Assembly (NCBI RefSeq): GCF_003610295.1 | Contig: NZ_RAPV01000001.1 | Coordinates: forward strand, 5,270,001-5,334,000 | DNA length: 64,000 nucleotides | DNA from: Paraburkholderia sp. BL23I1N1 | GTDB lineage: Bacteria; Pseudomonadota; Gammaproteobacteria; Burkholderiales; Burkholderiaceae | Reading direction: 5' to 3' | Shown here: in pieces, positions 9,437-17,283 of the stretch | Position numbering within the stretch: the stretch's first letter is position 1 | Layout of the letters: each line of letters opens with the position of its first letter | Position numbers and translations under genes: made by a program | The notes under the pieces: generated by a model | Databases searched by the model: none | What the model saw: the letters and a program-made list of their open reading frames with translations, nothing else | What the model was told of the DNA's origin: nothing

Positions 9437-9969
9437 GGGCAAGCCCGAGGACGGATAGACGCCGACGACAGAAGGACAGAGTTGAATCAGGTGGATGGGG
9501 AGAGCGGCGAGAAACGATAAGCGCGTTGAAACGTGCGCTGCGTGGCTGCCACTTCGTCGACAGATCCGGGTGGCTGATGCCTTTGATATCCCGCTTGATA
9601 ACCGCGTTCGCTGTCTCGCCGCAGGTCCGAAACTGCCGGCCCCAAGCGGTTCGCTCCTGATCGCGCTGCATCTGGCTCCTTAGGCCAGCGATCAGATGAT
9701 GTGGCCCGAAGGTTGTTCTCGATGACGGACCCAGACAGATGCGGGTGGGTCCATTGAGCGCGGCCATCGTGTGTGATCTCGTCGTTAGAGTACAACGAGG
9801 CGGCTCCCCTCAGGAAAAACTTAAACGCATTGCCTTCACACGAAGCGACAAAGCTCCGCATTAGTGAAAGTTTAATGAAAAATTTTGGTAATGCTTGACG
9901 CACCTCACTGGTGCAACTCGGGCCCGGCTACGTGTTTTGACCGCAAAAAGGAAGCAGTTAACTTCAAAG
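9437..9969. other. Non-coding stretch, probable right flank of the Tn7-like module
   Basis: No convincing gene. Overlapping open frames on both strands read as unrelated low-quality peptides. An AT-rich segment at about 9815-9990 resembles in composition the AT-rich segment at 1740-1960 on the other side of the tns genes. The right junction with host DNA must lie at or shortly before 9990, because the MFS reading frame becomes recognisable there. Confidence 0.4.
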
Positions 9970-10128
9970 TTAAAGTTTTATGGTTCCCGTACCAGGTGTA
10001 ATGCTGAATGCGTGCATGATCTGCGGGCCGAGCGGCATCATCACCATGAAGTCCATGATGATGGTGAACTGCGTCAGCGCAAGCAGCCATAGCAAACGAC
10101 GCTCGTGCTTTGTGCTAATTGAATACAT
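9970..10128 (-). pseudogene. N-terminal stump of an MFS drug/metabolite exporter
   Basis: Reading leftwards from ATG at 10128 gives a short hydrophilic start and then LLWLLALTQFTIIMDFMVMM followed by PLGPQIMHAFSIT, a typical first membrane helix and motif of DHA-type MFS exporters. After about 40 codons homology stops and the frame runs into TAA at 9970. A full transporter would need about 400 residues. The stump lies downstream of the siderophore-interacting protein gene on the same strand, so it was probably the last gene of that operon until the neighbouring insertion or deletion removed the rest. Confidence 0.7.
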
Positions 10129-10324
10129 CGGTTAATTCCTTGTTGTTGTTTGAAGCACGGCGCTTGTAGTGGCTCACGCATCTGGCAGGGCTCATCTGGC
10201 CAACGCGGTTCACGCATTCCCGCATGGCCTCAGCATTTCGCGCGGCTCATGCAGCCCCTGTAGCTCACACGGCTCACGCCGCTCGCCCGACGCACGCAGT
10301 TCCTTGCGCATACGCTGCAGACGC

Positions 10325-11152
10325 TCAATCGTCGAGCGATTCGTGTACCGCTTCGGCACCCTGTTTCCAGTAGCTGGCCGCGCGAATGCGCGACTTATCG
10401 ACGCCACGTTCCGTGCACAGGTGGTAGCGCACCGCACGCATCGTCGCGGATTCGCCGGCGGCCCATACGTAGCCTTCACCGTCTTCGGGCAAGTAGATTT
10501 CGCGTACCGCTTGCAGCAAGGCCTCGCCGCGATAGTCCGATTCGTTGCGATGGCGCCAGACGACATGCAGTTCGGCCTGCGTCGCGAATTCGATCTGTGC
10601 CGACGGATTGGCCACCTCGATCACCGCCGCGACGCGTGTGCCCGCAGGCAACTCTTCGAGGCGGCGAGCAATGGCCGGCAGCGCGGTGTCGTCGCCGATC
10701 AGCAGATGCCAGTCGAAGCCAGTCGGTATCACCAGCGAGCCGCGCGGGCCGCCAATGCCGAGATACTGGCCCACCTTGGCTTGTGCAGCCCACATTGCAG
10801 CCGGGCCGGCCTCGTGCATGGCGAACTCGATGTCCAGTTCACGCGCTTCAGCGTCGAAGCGGCGTGGCGTGAAATCGCGGGCAATCGGCCGCGGCTGGCC
10901 GGCGGGAAACACGGGACCGTCGGGGCCGGCTTCCGGCAGCACGGGTTTGTCGGCGCCGGGTTCGGGGAAGAACACCTTGATGTGATCGTCGAACGAAGCG
11001 GAGACGAAGTCGTGCAGATCCCCGCCCGTGAAAGTGACGCGAATCAGATGCGGGGTTAGCGAGCGCACCGCTTTGACCTGCAACAGACGGAACTTCAGCG
11101 GATGCCGTACGCGATAGACCGTCAGATCGGCCCGGTTGTCATTTGTCAGCAT
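10325..11152 (-). CDS. Siderophore-interacting FAD-binding protein (ferric-siderophore reductase, YqjH/ViuB type)
   Basis: These cytoplasmic flavoproteins release iron from ferric siderophores by reduction, using NAD(P)H. The 275-residue protein has the FAD-binding-9 domain first (HLIRVTFTGGDLHDF, then RPIARDFTPRRFD, the flavin-binding RxYT/RxFTP region) and the SIP domain after it (HLLIGDDTALPAIARRLEELP, then YVWAAGESATMRAVRYHL, the nucleotide-binding end). Its length is normal for the family. It follows the PadR regulator gene by 82 bp on the same strand. In E. coli the equivalent pair yqjI/yqjH is divergent and nickel/iron-linked; here it looks like one operon. Confidence 0.92.
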   Translation of the reverse strand: MLTNDNRADLTVYRVRHPLKFRLLQVKAVRSLTPHLIRVTFTGGDLHDFVSASFDDHIKVFFPEPGADKPVLPEAGPDGPVFPAGQPRPIARDFTPRRFDAEARELDIEFAMHEAGPAAMWAAQAKVGQYLGIGGPRGSLVIPTGFDWHLLIGDDTALPAIARRLEELPAGTRVAAVIEVANPSAQIEFATQAELHVVWRHRNESDYRGEALLQAVREIYLPEDGEGYVWAAGESATMRAVRYHLCTERGVDKSRIRAASYWKQGAEAVHESLDD

Positions 11153-11234
11153 AAGGGCGCCACTCCTGTTGGTTTGATGGGCACGCGAAGGGGCTCACGG
11201 CCACCTTCGCATGCGAGTGTCGGATAGCGCGATC

Positions 11235-12257
11235 TCAAGCGGCCGGCTTGCTGCCTCGATCACCGCCTTGATCGCTGCCGGGATTGCCTTTGCCTTCGAT
11301 TTCGTTCGCCGCGCGCATCAGGATCGCGGCGATGCGGCGTTGTTCGGCCGCCGGCGCGTTGTCACGGCGCAGGAGCGCATGCTTCAGCGCGCGGCGTGCT
11401 TCGTTCAGCTCGGGCAGCCAGCCGCCTTCGCTGATGTCGGCCGGCTCTTCACCCGCAAACGCGCGGCGCACGGAATCCATCTTGCGGGCGATATGCGCCA
11501 TTTTTGCGAGCATCAATTCGACGCGGTCGCGGTTTGCGGCCAGGTACTCGCGACCCGTTTCCGACAGTTCGTAACGCTTGCGATTGCCTTCGAGTTGCAC
11601 GGTCACGTAGCCGAGTTCTTCCAGATACGTGAGCGCCGGATAGATCATCCCCGGACTCGGGCTGTAGAAACCGTTCGAACGCGTCTCGAGCGCTTTGATC
11701 AGCTCGTAACCGTGGCTCGGCTGTGTGTCGATCATCGAGAGCAGCAGCAATTGCAGATCGTCGGAGCTGAATTTGCGGCCGCGCGGAAAACCGTCGCCGT
11801 CGCCACCGAAGCCGCTCGGGCCGCCACCGCCGAAGCGCCCGCTACGGCCACCGCCGCGATGGTCATCATGGCGGCCGATGGCGTGCCACAGTGCGTGAAG
11901 CGAGAAGCGGTCGTGGCCGTGATGGCCGAAGAGGTGGCCGTGACCGAAGCCGTCGCGGTCGTCGCGACCGCCATGCCCGCGTTCGTCGTCTTGGAATTCG
12001 TGCCGGCCGCCATCGTTGCCGCGCTCGTGGCCTCGGAACTCGTGTCGCCCGTCACGGCCACGCTCGTTGTCATGAAACTCGTGCCAATCGCCGCGTCCAC
12101 CATGACGGCGTTCAAAACCTTCACCGCCGCGCTCGCCGCGGAGCTCGTAATGACGGGCGAACACATGCCAAAGCGCATGCAACGACGGGCGATCTTGCCC
12201 TGCGAAAAAACCTTCGTCCGCGCCACGCGAACGGGAAAAACGATGGTGATGACGCAT
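11235..12257 (-). CDS. PadR-family regulator with long His-rich N terminus (YqjI-like metal sensor)
   Basis: The C-terminal half is a PadR winged helix (LQLLLLSMIDTQPSHGYELI...GFYSPSPGMIYPALTYLEELGYV) with the usual C-terminal helices. The first about 155 residues are extremely rich in His, Gly, Arg, Asp and Phe and contain internal repeats: SLHALWHVFARH and SLHALWHAIGRH, and several copies of an (R)HEF...ERG unit. E. coli YqjI also has a His/Cys-rich N terminus, binds nickel or iron and represses yqjH and itself, but its tail is much shorter. I chose ATG at 12257 (340 residues) because GGGAG lies eight bases upstream; the ATG at 12272 has no ribosome site. The next gene is the reductase. Autoregulation through palindromes at 12277-12313 is likely. 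Confidence 0.88.
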   Translation of the reverse strand: MRHHHRFSRSRGADEGFFAGQDRPSLHALWHVFARHYELRGERGGEGFERRHGGRGDWHEFHDNERGRDGRHEFRGHERGNDGGRHEFQDDERGHGGRDDRDGFGHGHLFGHHGHDRFSLHALWHAIGRHDDHRGGGRSGRFGGGGPSGFGGDGDGFPRGRKFSSDDLQLLLLSMIDTQPSHGYELIKALETRSNGFYSPSPGMIYPALTYLEELGYVTVQLEGNRKRYELSETGREYLAANRDRVELMLAKMAHIARKMDSVRRAFAGEEPADISEGGWLPELNEARRALKHALLRRDNAPAAEQRRIAAILMRAANEIEGKGNPGSDQGGDRGSKPAA

Positions 12258-12276
12258 CTTGGGTACTCCCATTTAT

Positions 12277-12322
12277 ATCTTAAGATGTGTTGTAAGATAT
12301 ATATCTAAAGATAGTTTGTCAA
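12277..12322 (-). promoter_or_regulatory. PadR promoter with overlapping operator palindromes
   Basis: On the minus strand TTGACA (12322-12317), a 17-bp spacer and TATCTT (12299-12294) form a sigma-70-like promoter for the padR gene. Two perfect palindromes overlap or follow it: AGATATATATCT (12295-12306) across the -10 and spacer, and ATCTTAAGAT (12277-12286) in the leader. An imperfect one, TATCTAAAGATA, covers 12302-12313. PadR proteins bind such AT-rich dyads, so autorepression is the simplest reading. Confidence 0.65.
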
Positions 12323-12919
12323 ACTTATTTTTGTATCTATGGGCAGACATCAAAGTCTGCGGGAAGCGGAAAAGGGGCGTTCAGAGACAACAAAGTCTGC
12401 GGCAACACGAATTTTCGTTGTGCGACGCACAATTTTTAAGGGGGGGATTGGCCTGCATTGCGTCCTGCGAAGACGCGAGTTGCCAGTGCACAAGGCTGTA
12501 CCATGATCGCAAAGTGCGAACGTGTTCTCGTGCCGCGGATTGTTCCAATCGGGTGGGAACTCAGTCAGAAGTGTGCGAACGGGTACTCCGGCGCTTTGCA
12601 ATAGATCGCGCATTAAAGCGCCGTCAGTTAGTCGGAGATTTCAGGGCGGAAGGATGACTCCTGTGGGCTAAGGATGTTTGCCTCGTTCAAGTTTGCCGCT
12701 TCGCTGATCGCCACAACTCGAAAACGTGCTGCTAACTCCAGCGCTTCGAGCCAAAACAAGACTTTTCCAACACAATCTAGCCTTTTACGGGCGGGCGGCA
12801 AATTTGATACGCTTGCTCAAGCGATAACCGCACCGGATCATTGTTGCCCCCGGAGCGCACATGCATGGGTAAATTCCGACCACCGCGAAGCAATGGTTCA
12901 ATCGTAGAAGAGCTGATTC
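12323..12919. other. 600-bp region without a gene, with a 12-bp direct repeat
   Basis: No credible coding frame. CAAAGTCTGCGG occurs twice, near 12351 and 12390. An imperfect hairpin follows the second copy (GCAACACGAA against TTCGTTGTGC). Two words of the form AAGTG(TG)CGAACG lie near 12510 and 12570. Function unknown. Confidence 0.4.
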
Positions 12920-13440
12920 ATGGACGAAGTCGAGAAATTGAAGCGTGCGGTTTCGTGGATCCGCGAGGCGGACGGTTTGCTCATCACTGCGGGTGCGGGT
13001 ATGGGAGTGGACTCGGGTCTGCCGGACTTTCGAGGAGCAGAAGGGTTTTAGCGGTCTTATCCGGCGTTGCGAATGCATCAACTGACCTTCCAGGATATGG
13101 CGAATCCACGCACACTCGTCAAATCCCCGACTCTATCGTGGGGCTTCTATGGTCACCGGCTTCAACTCTATCGGCGCACCGTACCCCACAACGACTTTCA
13201 GGTACTTCTTCGCTGGGCGGAAAACATGCCGCGTGGCGCAGCCGTTTTCACGAGCAATGTTGATGGTCAGTTTCAAAAAGCAGGGTTCCGCGACGATGTC
13301 GTCGCGGAATGCCATGGCTCTATCCACATGCTGCAGTGCTCGGAAGTGTGTACTGACGCGATATGGTCTTCGGATACTTTTGAACCTGTCATAGACGAAG
13401 CGGATTGCCGCTTGCTCAATACCCTGCCAACCTGTCCGCA
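12920..13440 (+). pseudogene. Sir2-family NAD-dependent deacetylase, nonsense-mutated and 3' truncated
   Basis: Sirtuins remove acyl groups from lysines using NAD. The frame shows LLITAGAGMGVDSGLPDFRG (NAD-binding GAGxSxxSGIPDFRG region, with Met and Val at usually Ser/Ala positions), then after an in-frame TAG at 13049-13051 (codon 44) continues RSYPALR...NPRTLV...WGFYGHRLQLYR...FTSNVDGQFQKAGF and AECHGSIHMLQC with the catalytic His. Relatives usually have Trp after EGF, so TGG to TAG is the simplest change. The expected zinc-binding CPHCGG continuation breaks off at TCPH near 13440, where the tetR gene from the other strand begins to overlap. Two independent lesions make function unlikely. 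Confidence 0.85.
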
Positions 13441-14030
13441 TTCACGAGTCTTTCGACTGCGGCTTCGGTGACGTCCTTAAATAGCGCGACGTTGCCATAA
13501 GCCCGCGCCGCGAGCATTGCACCGTAGACTACTGACACGAGCGTGGCCGCCTCGGTTTGAACCGACGAACCCAGTTTGATAAGGTCGTTTTTCACGCCTG
13601 ACTCGAGCACCTGCTCAAGCCACGCAGTGAGGTTATCGAAAAACGGTTTCACCTCGTTCGCCACTTCCTCGGGCAGCGACGGGAGTTCAACACCGAGCAT
13701 GCCGGCAACGCAGAACGGAGCACTATCGTCCGCAATGCAGCGTTCCCAATGGCCGATGTAGGCACGCAACTGCGCAAGAGGGTCGGCACCGCTGGCCTGA
13801 AGTGCCGCCATGTCGTCGTCAAACACTGCCCGCCACTCTTTCAACACCGCGATCACGAGATCTGTTTTCGAGGGAAAGTGGTGATGAATGCTCGCCTTAC
13901 GAATATTGATTGCGTCGGCGACGTCGGCATAGCTAAACCCGCTATAGCCGCGACGTATGAGAAGTTGCCGTCCCGCTTCAATGATCCTGTTCGCGGTAAC
14001 GTCCCCAGTTGCTGTCATTTTGCCTACCAT
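13416..14030 (-). CDS. TetR-family transcriptional repressor
   Basis: A 204-residue protein with an N-terminal helix-turn-helix (ANRIIEAGRQLLIRRGYSGFSYADVADAINIRKASIHHHFPSK in sequence order, residues about 13-55) and a C-terminal ligand-binding half of the TetR_C type. The start is either 14030 or the in-frame ATG at 14018; the second has AGG close upstream and leaves an operator-like dyad (14026-14039) outside the coding part. Its 3' end overlaps the degraded sirtuin gene by about 25 bp. No obvious target gene remains next to it, because an IS630 element occupies the upstream side. The ligand is unknown. Confidence 0.85.
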   Translation of the reverse strand: MVGKMTATGDVTANRIIEAGRQLLIRRGYSGFSYADVADAINIRKASIHHHFPSKTDLVIAVLKEWRAVFDDDMAALQASGADPLAQLRAYIGHWERCIADDSAPFCVAGMLGVELPSLPEEVANEVKPFFDNLTAWLEQVLESGVKNDLIKLGSSVQTEAATLVSVVYGAMLAARAYGNVALFKDVTEAAVERLVNADRLAGY

Positions 14031-14039
14031 CTAGTCGGT
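14026..14039. promoter_or_regulatory. Imperfect dyad at the tetR start (ACCATCTAGTCGGT)
   Basis: ACC and GGT arms flank a central CTAG with two mismatched base pairs between. It overlaps the upstream start codon of tetR, a common place for a TetR operator. It shares the CTAG centre with the larger palindrome at 14106-14127. Confidence 0.35.
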
Positions 14040-14105
14040 TGAATACTCGGCAGTCTACGCGGAGCGGCTACCGAATTCCAGCCTTGAAGATTTTCTTGCG
14101 TTTTA

Positions 14106-14127
14106 GCCATCCTACTAGTAGGATGGC
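14106..14127. promoter_or_regulatory. Perfect 22-bp palindrome upstream of tetR
   Basis: The half-site is GCCATCCTACT and the other arm is its exact reverse complement, with no spacer. It lies 76 bp upstream of the longer tetR frame and 41 bp from the IS630 end. There is no T-run next to it that would make it a standard terminator, so an operator for the adjacent TetR protein is more likely. Confidence 0.5.
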
Positions 14128-14320
14128 TGCATCGACGAGGGAATTACTCTGTGTCGACTTCTCTAGTTAAGTGTTCACGAAAATCTGATTTGAAAATCTG
14201 AGCCGAATCCGTCGAGCAGTTTTTTGACCTCGGCATCGATGGTTTCCTTGGTCCAGGTGACGAAGCCGCGCCAGTGATACTTGGCGTGCTTCCAGAGGAT
14301 TTCGATGAGATTCAGTTCGG

Positions 14321-16331
14321 TAGCGCCAGGCGAAGCCTGGGATTGGAGGAAGTGTGTATTGCGGAAACCAGTCATTGGAATCCAGAGGGTTCGACTCCCT
14401 CCCGGTAAAGGCTAGCCACCAGCCGGAAGCGAGCCTTGCATGCGAGTGCGGTGACGCACTACTTGAAGCGTAGGCAGCAGGTACCGAAGCCATGTGATTG
14501 AGCCTCGAGATAATCAACTGTTGGTGTCTTCACTTTCCGAACACTGGGGACAGCACTGTGCGAGCCGTAATGGTGAGGCTCGCCAGACCGACCGGGGTCC
14601 GAGAGCAGGGCAAAGGTGCGAGGATGGATTCCCCAGGAACCTGGGAGGTCCTGTGTTCGACCGATCTTGTAGGGCCCTGAGGCACGGGGCGATATAAACC
14701 GGGCCACACCTTGCGGGGCTCTCCGCCGCAAGGAGCAAAACGAGGAGAGGAAGGATTGGAGCGAGCAAGCGAATCCATAAGCGACCTCGTATTCGGCACA
14801 GGAAGTCTTAGCGCCTTCATAGTACTGATGACGCCGGGGAACGCCGCTCGGGCGGACCCGGTCGAGGAAAGGGAGGCGTCGTTGTACAGAATCGTTCATG
14901 AGAAACACGGAGGAACATTGAAGCCTGAAAGCGTGTCAACGAAACAGGAACGAATAGCCGAGCTGGCGAGAAACAACCCGGCGATGACATTGACCACCTT
15001 GGCCCATCACATCGACTATGAATGGGTCAGGTATGCATACGACTGCACGCGCAAGGATGGCGCGGTGGGAGTCGACGGTCAGACCGGAGAAGATTACGCT
15101 GCCAATCTGGAGCAGAATCTGACCAGCCTGATCGACCGGCTCAAATCGGGCAGCTACCGTGCGCCGCCGGTTCGCCGTCATTACATCGACAAGGCAGATG
15201 GCAGCGGTCAACGCGGTCTTGGAATTCCTTCTTTTGAGGACAAGGTGGCACAGCGTGCCATCGTTCTGCTGATGGAGCCGGTCTATGAGATCGACTTTAG
15301 CGACAGTTCCTTCGGCTACCGCCGTGGACGCAGCGCGCACGACGCGCTGCAAGCGATCAGAAGCGGGATCACCAAGAATGGTGGGCGATGGGTGTTAGAT
15401 GTGGATGTTCGGAAATTCTTCGACAGCATCTCGCACGCAAAACTGAGGGAGTTTTTAGCCCGACGGGTCACTGACGGGATAGTCAGAAGGCTGATCGATA
15501 AGTGGTTGAAGGCGGGTGTAATGGAAGGTGGACAGTTGTCCTTTTCCGAAACGGGCGCGCCTCAAGGCGGTGTTGCTTCCCCATTGTTATCCAATGTATT
15601 CCTGCACTATGTGCTCGACGAATGGTTCAGCAATGAGGTGCAGCCACGCTTGAGAGGGCCGAGCACGCTGGTGCGTTTCGCGGATGACTTTGTCATGCTA
15701 TTTGCATATAAGGATGACGCGCAGCGAGTGCTGGAGGTGCTGGGTAAGCGGCTTGGGAAATACGGGCTGGAGCTTCACCCGGACAAGACCGCCATGGTCG
15801 ATTTCCGCTACAGGCCGAAGTCTGCGAAGGAAGAGGACGATAAGGCGCTAGCGACGAGTTTTAACTTCCTCGGGTTCACGCATGTCTGGGTGAAATCGAG
15901 GAAGGGAGGGCCGATGCCAGGGCAACTGACGGCCAAGGATCGCTTGGCTCGCGCCCTGAAGGAGATCAACCAGCAGTGTCGCGCCATGCGGCACTGGCCG
16001 ATCAGGGATCAGCATCAGAAGCTCGGCAGGATGCTCAAGGGGCATTACGCCTACTTTGGCATCAGCGGTAACGCCAAGCGCATCGGGAGGCTAAGATATT
16101 TCGCCGCCCACTGTTGGCGCAAGTGGCTATCGAGCAGATCGTCCAAAAGCACCATTCCATGGGCCGCATTCAAAGAGATACTCACGAGGTTTCCCTTGCC
16201 ACCCGCTCGAATTGTGCACTGCTATACCCATAAATAAGTGAGCGAATCTGTGCAATGAAGAACCGGATGCCTTAATTGGGCTCGTCCGGATCTGTGAGGG
16301 ATGGGGGCGGTAACGTCCCCGTCTACTCGGA
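14321..16331 (+). mobile_element. Group II intron with encoded reverse transcriptase
   Basis: The limits come from restoring the transposase frame across the insertion: exon ...TTCGG at 14320 and exon GGCTGTAG from 16332. The 5' 500 bases have the hairpin-rich look of intron domain I. The encoded maturase occupies 14828-16237. Downstream of it, 16258-16297 can fold as a domain-V-like hairpin (AGAACCGGA pairing with TCCGGATCT, one mismatch), followed by a GGGGGCGG/CCCC hairpin as domain VI ending near CTAC. The 5' end reads TAGCGCC rather than the usual GTGCG, so the exact 5' junction could be off by a few bases. The insert points opposite to its host gene. Confidence 0.8.
14828..16237 (+). 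CDS. ltrA: Group II intron-encoded reverse transcriptase/maturase
   Basis: A protein of 469 residues if started at the ATG at 14828 (MTPGNAARADPVEE, the usual beginning for this family). Reverse transcriptase blocks are complete: QRGLGIPSFEDKVAQRAIVLLM (RT2), GRSAHDALQAI, VLDVDVRKFFDSI (RT3), GAPQGGVASPLLSNVFLHYVLD (RT4) and RFADDFVML (RT5; FADD replaces the more usual YADD). The GIIM maturase domain follows (FNFLGFTHVW, then GHYAYFGISGN and CWRKWLSSRS). There is no C-terminal HNH endonuclease, so mobility would depend on replication forks or ssDNA targets. No frameshift or stop was seen, so the enzyme may be active. Confidence 0.92.
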   Translation: MTPGNAARADPVEEREASLYRIVHEKHGGTLKPESVSTKQERIAELARNNPAMTLTTLAHHIDYEWVRYAYDCTRKDGAVGVDGQTGEDYAANLEQNLTSLIDRLKSGSYRAPPVRRHYIDKADGSGQRGLGIPSFEDKVAQRAIVLLMEPVYEIDFSDSSFGYRRGRSAHDALQAIRSGITKNGGRWVLDVDVRKFFDSISHAKLREFLARRVTDGIVRRLIDKWLKAGVMEGGQLSFSETGAPQGGVASPLLSNVFLHYVLDEWFSNEVQPRLRGPSTLVRFADDFVMLFAYKDDAQRVLEVLGKRLGKYGLELHPDKTAMVDFRYRPKSAKEEDDKALATSFNFLGFTHVWVKSRKGGPMPGQLTAKDRLARALKEINQQCRAMRHWPIRDQHQKLGRMLKGHYAYFGISGNAKRIGRLRYFAAHCWRKWLSSRSSKSTIPWAAFKEILTRFPLPPARIVHCYTHK

Positions 16332-16758
16332 GGCTGTAGGGCGGCAGATAGAACAGCACCATGCGATGTTCGAGAAACCATCGGTCGATTGTTTCCTGAT
16401 CGATGTTGTGATGGATCGAGGCGTTGTCGAGCACCACTACGGTCGTCAGACCGGGCGTGCTTTTCCGCGCGATCTGCTCAAGGAATTGCACGACATCGGG
16501 GCGTTTGATCGTGGTCTTGCTGGTGTGATACGTCAGCAGGTTGGCGCCGAAATCCAGTGCACCAAGGACGGAGCGTTTGCAGTGCGGTTGCGGGAACACA
16601 CGATGCGGTTCGCCGATGGGCGACCAGCCGCGCTGCACCGGGGGCGAAGCACTGAACCCCGATTGATCGAAGTAGAACAGCTGGCACGCACCGTCGAGTG
16701 CGGCCTGCTGTAGCTTCGCGAGGGTGGAGGCCTTCACGGCGAACTCCTCGGGGTTACG

Positions 16759-16766
16759 CTTTTTTT
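16759..16766 (-). promoter_or_regulatory. Putative -1 frameshift slippery site in the IS630 transposase
   Basis: Read on the minus strand the sequence is AAAAAAAG, an A-AAA-AAG type slippery heptamer. It sits exactly where the N-terminal frame must pass to the DDE frame: without slipping, translation ends at SVTPRSSP; after a -1 shift it reads KKKRNPEEFAVKAS. Programmed frameshifting at such sites is known in IS630 relatives. A plain mutation cannot be excluded. Confidence 0.6.
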
Positions 16767-17283
16767 GAGCGAATAGCGACCACGCTTGTAGGAAAACCCC
16801 GCTCGTTTGAGCGCAGTCGACAAGGTATCCAGGCGGCAGGGAAACGGCACACCATGAGCTTCTTCAACGCGCTGCGCAATCTGTCTGAGCGTCATCAATT
16901 CGGCGCTGGCCGCCTCGATGGCGGTGGCGATCATGGCTTCAGACAACGAACGGGGACGTCCGCCTTTATGACCGACCAGCAGCCCACATATGCCGGATTC
17001 CCGCCACGCGCGCGCCCAGTTGTAGACCGACTGCCCGCTCACGCTGAGCTGCGCAGCCACTTCAGTCAGTTTGATCTTGCGGCCGAGCATCATCACGCCC
17101 GCGGCCCGGATGCGCATGTCGCGATGCTGGTGGTTCAACGACATCTGTTGCAAGGTCTTTTCCTCGGCTTCGCTCAGCTCTACAACACACTTCATCTGGA
17201 CTCCGGCGCAATGGGTTCGCCGAAGTTAACAAAATTCAAACGCGTTTACCAGCAACACTTACCTGACTTTTTGGAGCATGAAA

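Larger units (their letters stand above)
14175..17195 (-). pseudogene. IS630-family transposase split by a group II intron
   Basis: Three pieces read leftwards. 17195 to about 16760 encodes the helix-turn-helix half (LTEVAAQLSVSGQSVYNWARAW). A run of seven A then G allows a -1 shift into the frame that continues with AVKASTLAKLQQAALDGACQ and the DDE domain, with the first Asp in YFDQSGFS and the second in VVLDNASIHH, down to LPPYS at 16333. The intron follows. The last piece, 14320 to 14175, starts (P)ELNLIEILWKHAKY, holding the catalytic Glu, and ends IRFS. Joining 14320 to 16332 restores SPELNLIE exactly in frame. The intron lies antisense to this gene and cannot be spliced from its mRNA, so the transposase should be inactive. 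Confidence 0.85.
14168..17261 (-). mobile_element. IS630-family insertion sequence interrupted by a group II intron
   Basis: The outer ends both read TAAGTGTT inward and stay partly alike for about 27 bp (TTTGAA recurs at the same offset), and each end starts with TA, the usual IS630 target. The transposase gene runs leftwards from 17195 and is split at 14320/16332 by a 2.0-kb group II intron. Without the intron the element would be about 1.08 kb, normal for IS630. The right end lies only 22 bp before the start of the next gene. Confidence 0.8.

Noticed and set aside
9384..9903. Two overlapping minus-strand open frames (127 and 138 codons)
   Set aside because: Their sequences overlap each other and tniQ, have no hydrophobic or motif pattern and no ribosome site; they look like chance frames in GC-rich DNA.
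10210..10324. 33-codon peptide after the reductase gene (MRKELRASGERREP...)
   Set aside because: Highly charged, repeat-like TGAGC-containing DNA with no ribosome site; probably part of the intergenic spacer to the MFS stump.
11211..12308. 365-codon plus-strand frame opposite the PadR gene
   Set aside because: It is the antisense shadow of the His/Gly/Arg-rich PadR tail; the minus-strand frame has a real winged-helix domain.
14376..14406. tRNA-like T-arm (GAGGGTTCGACTCCCTC)
   Set aside because: It lies in the 5' domain of the group II intron, and no acceptor stem, D-arm or anticodon arm surrounds it.
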